Origin: Bacteroides sp.
GTDB lineage: Bacteria > Bacteroidota > Bacteroidia > Bacteroidales > Muribaculaceae
Assembly: GCA_014802265.1 (NCBI GenBank)
Contig: JAAVCP010000026.1
Coordinates: 1 to 64,000, forward strand
Reading direction: 5' to 3'
Length of the DNA stretch: 64,000 bases
The position numbers were made by a program, and so were the translations under genes. Positions 62,392 through 64,000 of the stretch are shown here, one piece after another; position 1 is the stretch's first letter, and the number at the start of each line of letters is the position of its first letter. Under the pieces are notes generated by a model. The model was given only the letters and a program-made list of their open reading frames with translations, was not told where the DNA came from and ran no database searches.

Positions 62392-63598
62392 AATTAATAA
62401 ACTTATTTTTATAAGGTATAGCTGCATAATATGCAGAAATTAATAATATTATTAGAAGATATTTTTGTTCTCCAATTGCAATGTTAATAGTGAATCCAAC
62501 AAACATTGGGATGATTGTCAGATATTGAATAAACTTTTGACCTCTCTTCTTTCCAAACATTATATACATAAAAAATATATATACCGGTAATCCATACATA
62601 CAAATCAAATATATATGACCGATTTCTGTAACAAATCCTTCCTGACCTGAGCCCACGATTAAGAACAATGGCTGAATTTCCTTAAGTCCATGTATAAAAT
62701 CGGCCATACGTCCTCCTCCACCAGCAATACCTTGGTTTCCATAAATTGAATGTCGTCGCTCAATACCTGTGGAATATATCTCTTGAAAGTAGTCAAGATT
62801 AGTATATATAAACAATATAATACCTATGATTGCAATAATTCCCAAAATAATTGAAGTTTTACTATTATTCAGAGAATTTGTAAAAAATACAATATATGAT
62901 ACTAGAACAAAAGCTACACCTAATCCTCCAAAGCTCATGGTACATAGTAGTATAAAACTAAGACATACTAATAAAATATATTTATAAATTACTTCTTTTT
63001 TCTCTTCAACTAAATAAAAAAGAACTAGACTGGTAGCGGCATAAGCAACATTATTTGGATCAGCCCATAAGAAATTGTACCTAAATACTAATAGTTCTTT
63101 ATTAAGCCATCTATTAATTTGGGGATCAAATGGACACAAGATTTGTTTAATATATATGAATAAATCTCGGTTAAAACTATAAATAATAGCAAATATAGTA
63201 ATATAAATAACTCCCCAAAAAATAATACTGTTTATTTTTCTATCATATTTAGAAAAAAAATATAAGAAAAAGAAAAAATACCAAAATGAGAAAATATATT
63301 GAAAAAATCTTTTTATAGATGTACTAAAAGTAGTATGATAAGAAGATCCTTCAAAACCCAGTAAACTAAATAGAGTACTAAATATCATTAGAACAATAAT
63401 TATACTAAAGAAATGTCTTTCTTTCTCAAATTTTGTTCTTTCCCATCGAATATAGTACCAGTATATAAGGATAGGCAGAGAGAGACTTATTGAAAACAGA
63501 GGAAATAAAGGAATAAAAAAGATATCAAGAATCATGAAATTAAAACATCTTCTATCTAATTTATCCTCTTTTATAGAAGGCTGGAACAGTCCTATCAT
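62357..63598 (-). CDS. Wzy-like O-antigen/capsule polymerase
   Basis: 413 residues with about ten to twelve predicted membrane helices and a large loop (~265-300, GNQGIAGGGGRMADFIHGLK) of the type found in Wzy polymerases. Aromatic- and Ile-rich throughout, very AT-rich DNA, as expected for a locus-specific polymerase. It would join lipid-linked repeat units in the periplasm. No Wzx flippase is in the window; it should be further upstream. The assignment rests on topology and context. Confidence 0.75.
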   Translation of the reverse strand: MIGLFQPSIKEDKLDRRCFNFMILDIFFIPLFPLFSISLSLPILIYWYYIRWERTKFEKERHFFSIIIVLMIFSTLFSLLGFEGSSYHTTFSTSIKRFFQYIFSFWYFFFFLYFFSKYDRKINSIIFWGVIYITIFAIIYSFNRDLFIYIKQILCPFDPQINRWLNKELLVFRYNFLWADPNNVAYAATSLVLFYLVEEKKEVIYKYILLVCLSFILLCTMSFGGLGVAFVLVSYIVFFTNSLNNSKTSIILGIIAIIGIILFIYTNLDYFQEIYSTGIERRHSIYGNQGIAGGGGRMADFIHGLKEIQPLFLIVGSGQEGFVTEIGHIYLICMYGLPVYIFFMYIMFGKKRGQKFIQYLTIIPMFVGFTINIAIGEQKYLLIILLISAYYAAIPYKNKFINYENLPLHNNIR

Positions 63599-63622
63599 AC
63601 TATATTTCCTTGGATGAAAAAT

Positions 63623-64000
63623 TTACAGTAACATTTTAAGAGGAAGAAATCCTTCCGCATATTCAACCTTATTTGCATATCCCCAAATATGATTACGTTC
63701 AATTACAGTCTCGAAAAGTTTATTAAAACGATTATGGTCGCCTTCATAACATGCCAGTGCTGATAGCTTTTTATCTATGAAGTCTGAAATATCAATAAAA
63801 GTAGTAGGGTTTAGTTGTTGCTGTAAGATATATCCATTTGAATGATACATCAACACATTTCTGCAATGCCTTGATGCTGTTTTACAGATCCGAGATGCTT
63901 CTACGTGATCCTGATTCATGTCATCATAATAATGCATAAATACTGTATCGATATTTAAATCGAAAATTATACGTTCAACTCGTTGCATAATATCTGTGTT
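63623..64000 (-). CDS. PIG-L/LmbE family deacetylase, 5' end cut by window
   Basis: The frame is open to the window edge (NTDIMQRVERIIFDL), so the first part, with the metal-binding AHPDD motif, lies outside. The visible 125 residues contain DTVFMHYYDDMNQDHVEASR, matching the second conserved motif (H..D.H.DH) in altered form, and an ending EYAEGFLPLKMLL. The family removes acetyl groups from GlcNAc-type sugars. In a polysaccharide locus it would act on a sugar nucleotide or lipid-linked sugar. Confidence 0.75.
   Translation of the reverse strand, partial: NTDIMQRVERIIFDLNIDTVFMHYYDDMNQDHVEASRICKTASRHCRNVLMYHSNGYILQQQLNPTTFIDISDFIDKKLSALACYEGDHNRFNKLFETVIERNHIWGYANKVEYAEGFLPLKMLL

Overview
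The window looks like a chromosomal segment of a gut Bacteroidales bacterium, probably of the Muribaculaceae or a near relative; this placement is inferred from gene content. Supporting signs are promoters of the Bacteroidetes type (TTG/TTTG, 19-21 bases, then TAnnTTTG) before many genes, a fimbrillin-type locus with DUF3575 and DUF6562-like genes, a TonB-dependent-receptor-like outer membrane protein, a GH97 glycosidase, DUF4301, a LytS/LytTR-controlled efflux operon, a Rho factor with a long disordered insert, and a capsule/O-antigen cluster. No plasmid, phage, IS element or CRISPR array was seen.

Layout. 1-6462 (+): a four-gene surface/secreted module (Fn3-associated repeat protein with a T9SS-like tail, two LPP20-like exported proteins, and a transglutaminase-like protein), followed by a small decayed paralogue fragment and a 60-base perfect palindrome. 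6705-11311 (-): relA-type (p)ppGpp synthetase, a lipoprotein and DUF4301. 11369-16775 (-): two alpha/beta hydrolases and an outer membrane receptor-like barrel. 17094-17168 (-): tRNA-His. 17615-21311 (-): Rpn nuclease, DUF3575 and two fimbrillin-like lipoproteins, probably one operon. 21356-26902 (-): rseC-rnfBCDGEA, the membrane ferredoxin:NAD+ oxidoreductase. 26903-28036: a long gene-poor stretch with a strong hairpin and three direct repeats. 28097-31458 (+): a membrane protein/HTH pair, GH97 and a small secreted protein. 31546-37734 (-): rho, ybaK, aroC, a TIGR01212 radical SAM protein and a TlpA-like thioredoxin. 37852-41911: a SecD-P1-like lipoprotein, a 34-residue membrane ORF, a sugar O-acetyltransferase divergent from an AraC regulator, a broken CotH gene and a short tilS. 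42148-42702 (+): reverse rubrerythrin. 42836-49402 (-): tolC-macA-macB(ATPase)-macB(permease)-lytS-lytTR. 49549-64000 (-): polysaccharide genes, including a complete UDP-N-acetyl-L-fucosamine set (fnlA, fnlB, fnlC) with its probable transferase, a PglC-like initiating transferase, a Wzy-like polymerase and an embedded HEPN/MNT pair.

The most useful signals beyond gene calls are regulatory. Two promoters 22 kb apart (alpha/beta hydrolase at 16613 and sugar acetyltransferase at 39202) share a pair of 12-base direct repeats, 21 bases apart and at the same distance from the -7 box. The AraC gene next to the second promoter is the natural candidate regulator. The efflux operon carries two identical 10-base repeats, also 21 bases apart, just upstream of its -33 element, which fits control by its own LytTR regulator. 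Three decayed genes (6538-6642, 40297-40981, 54172-54437) can be recognised from translated fragments.
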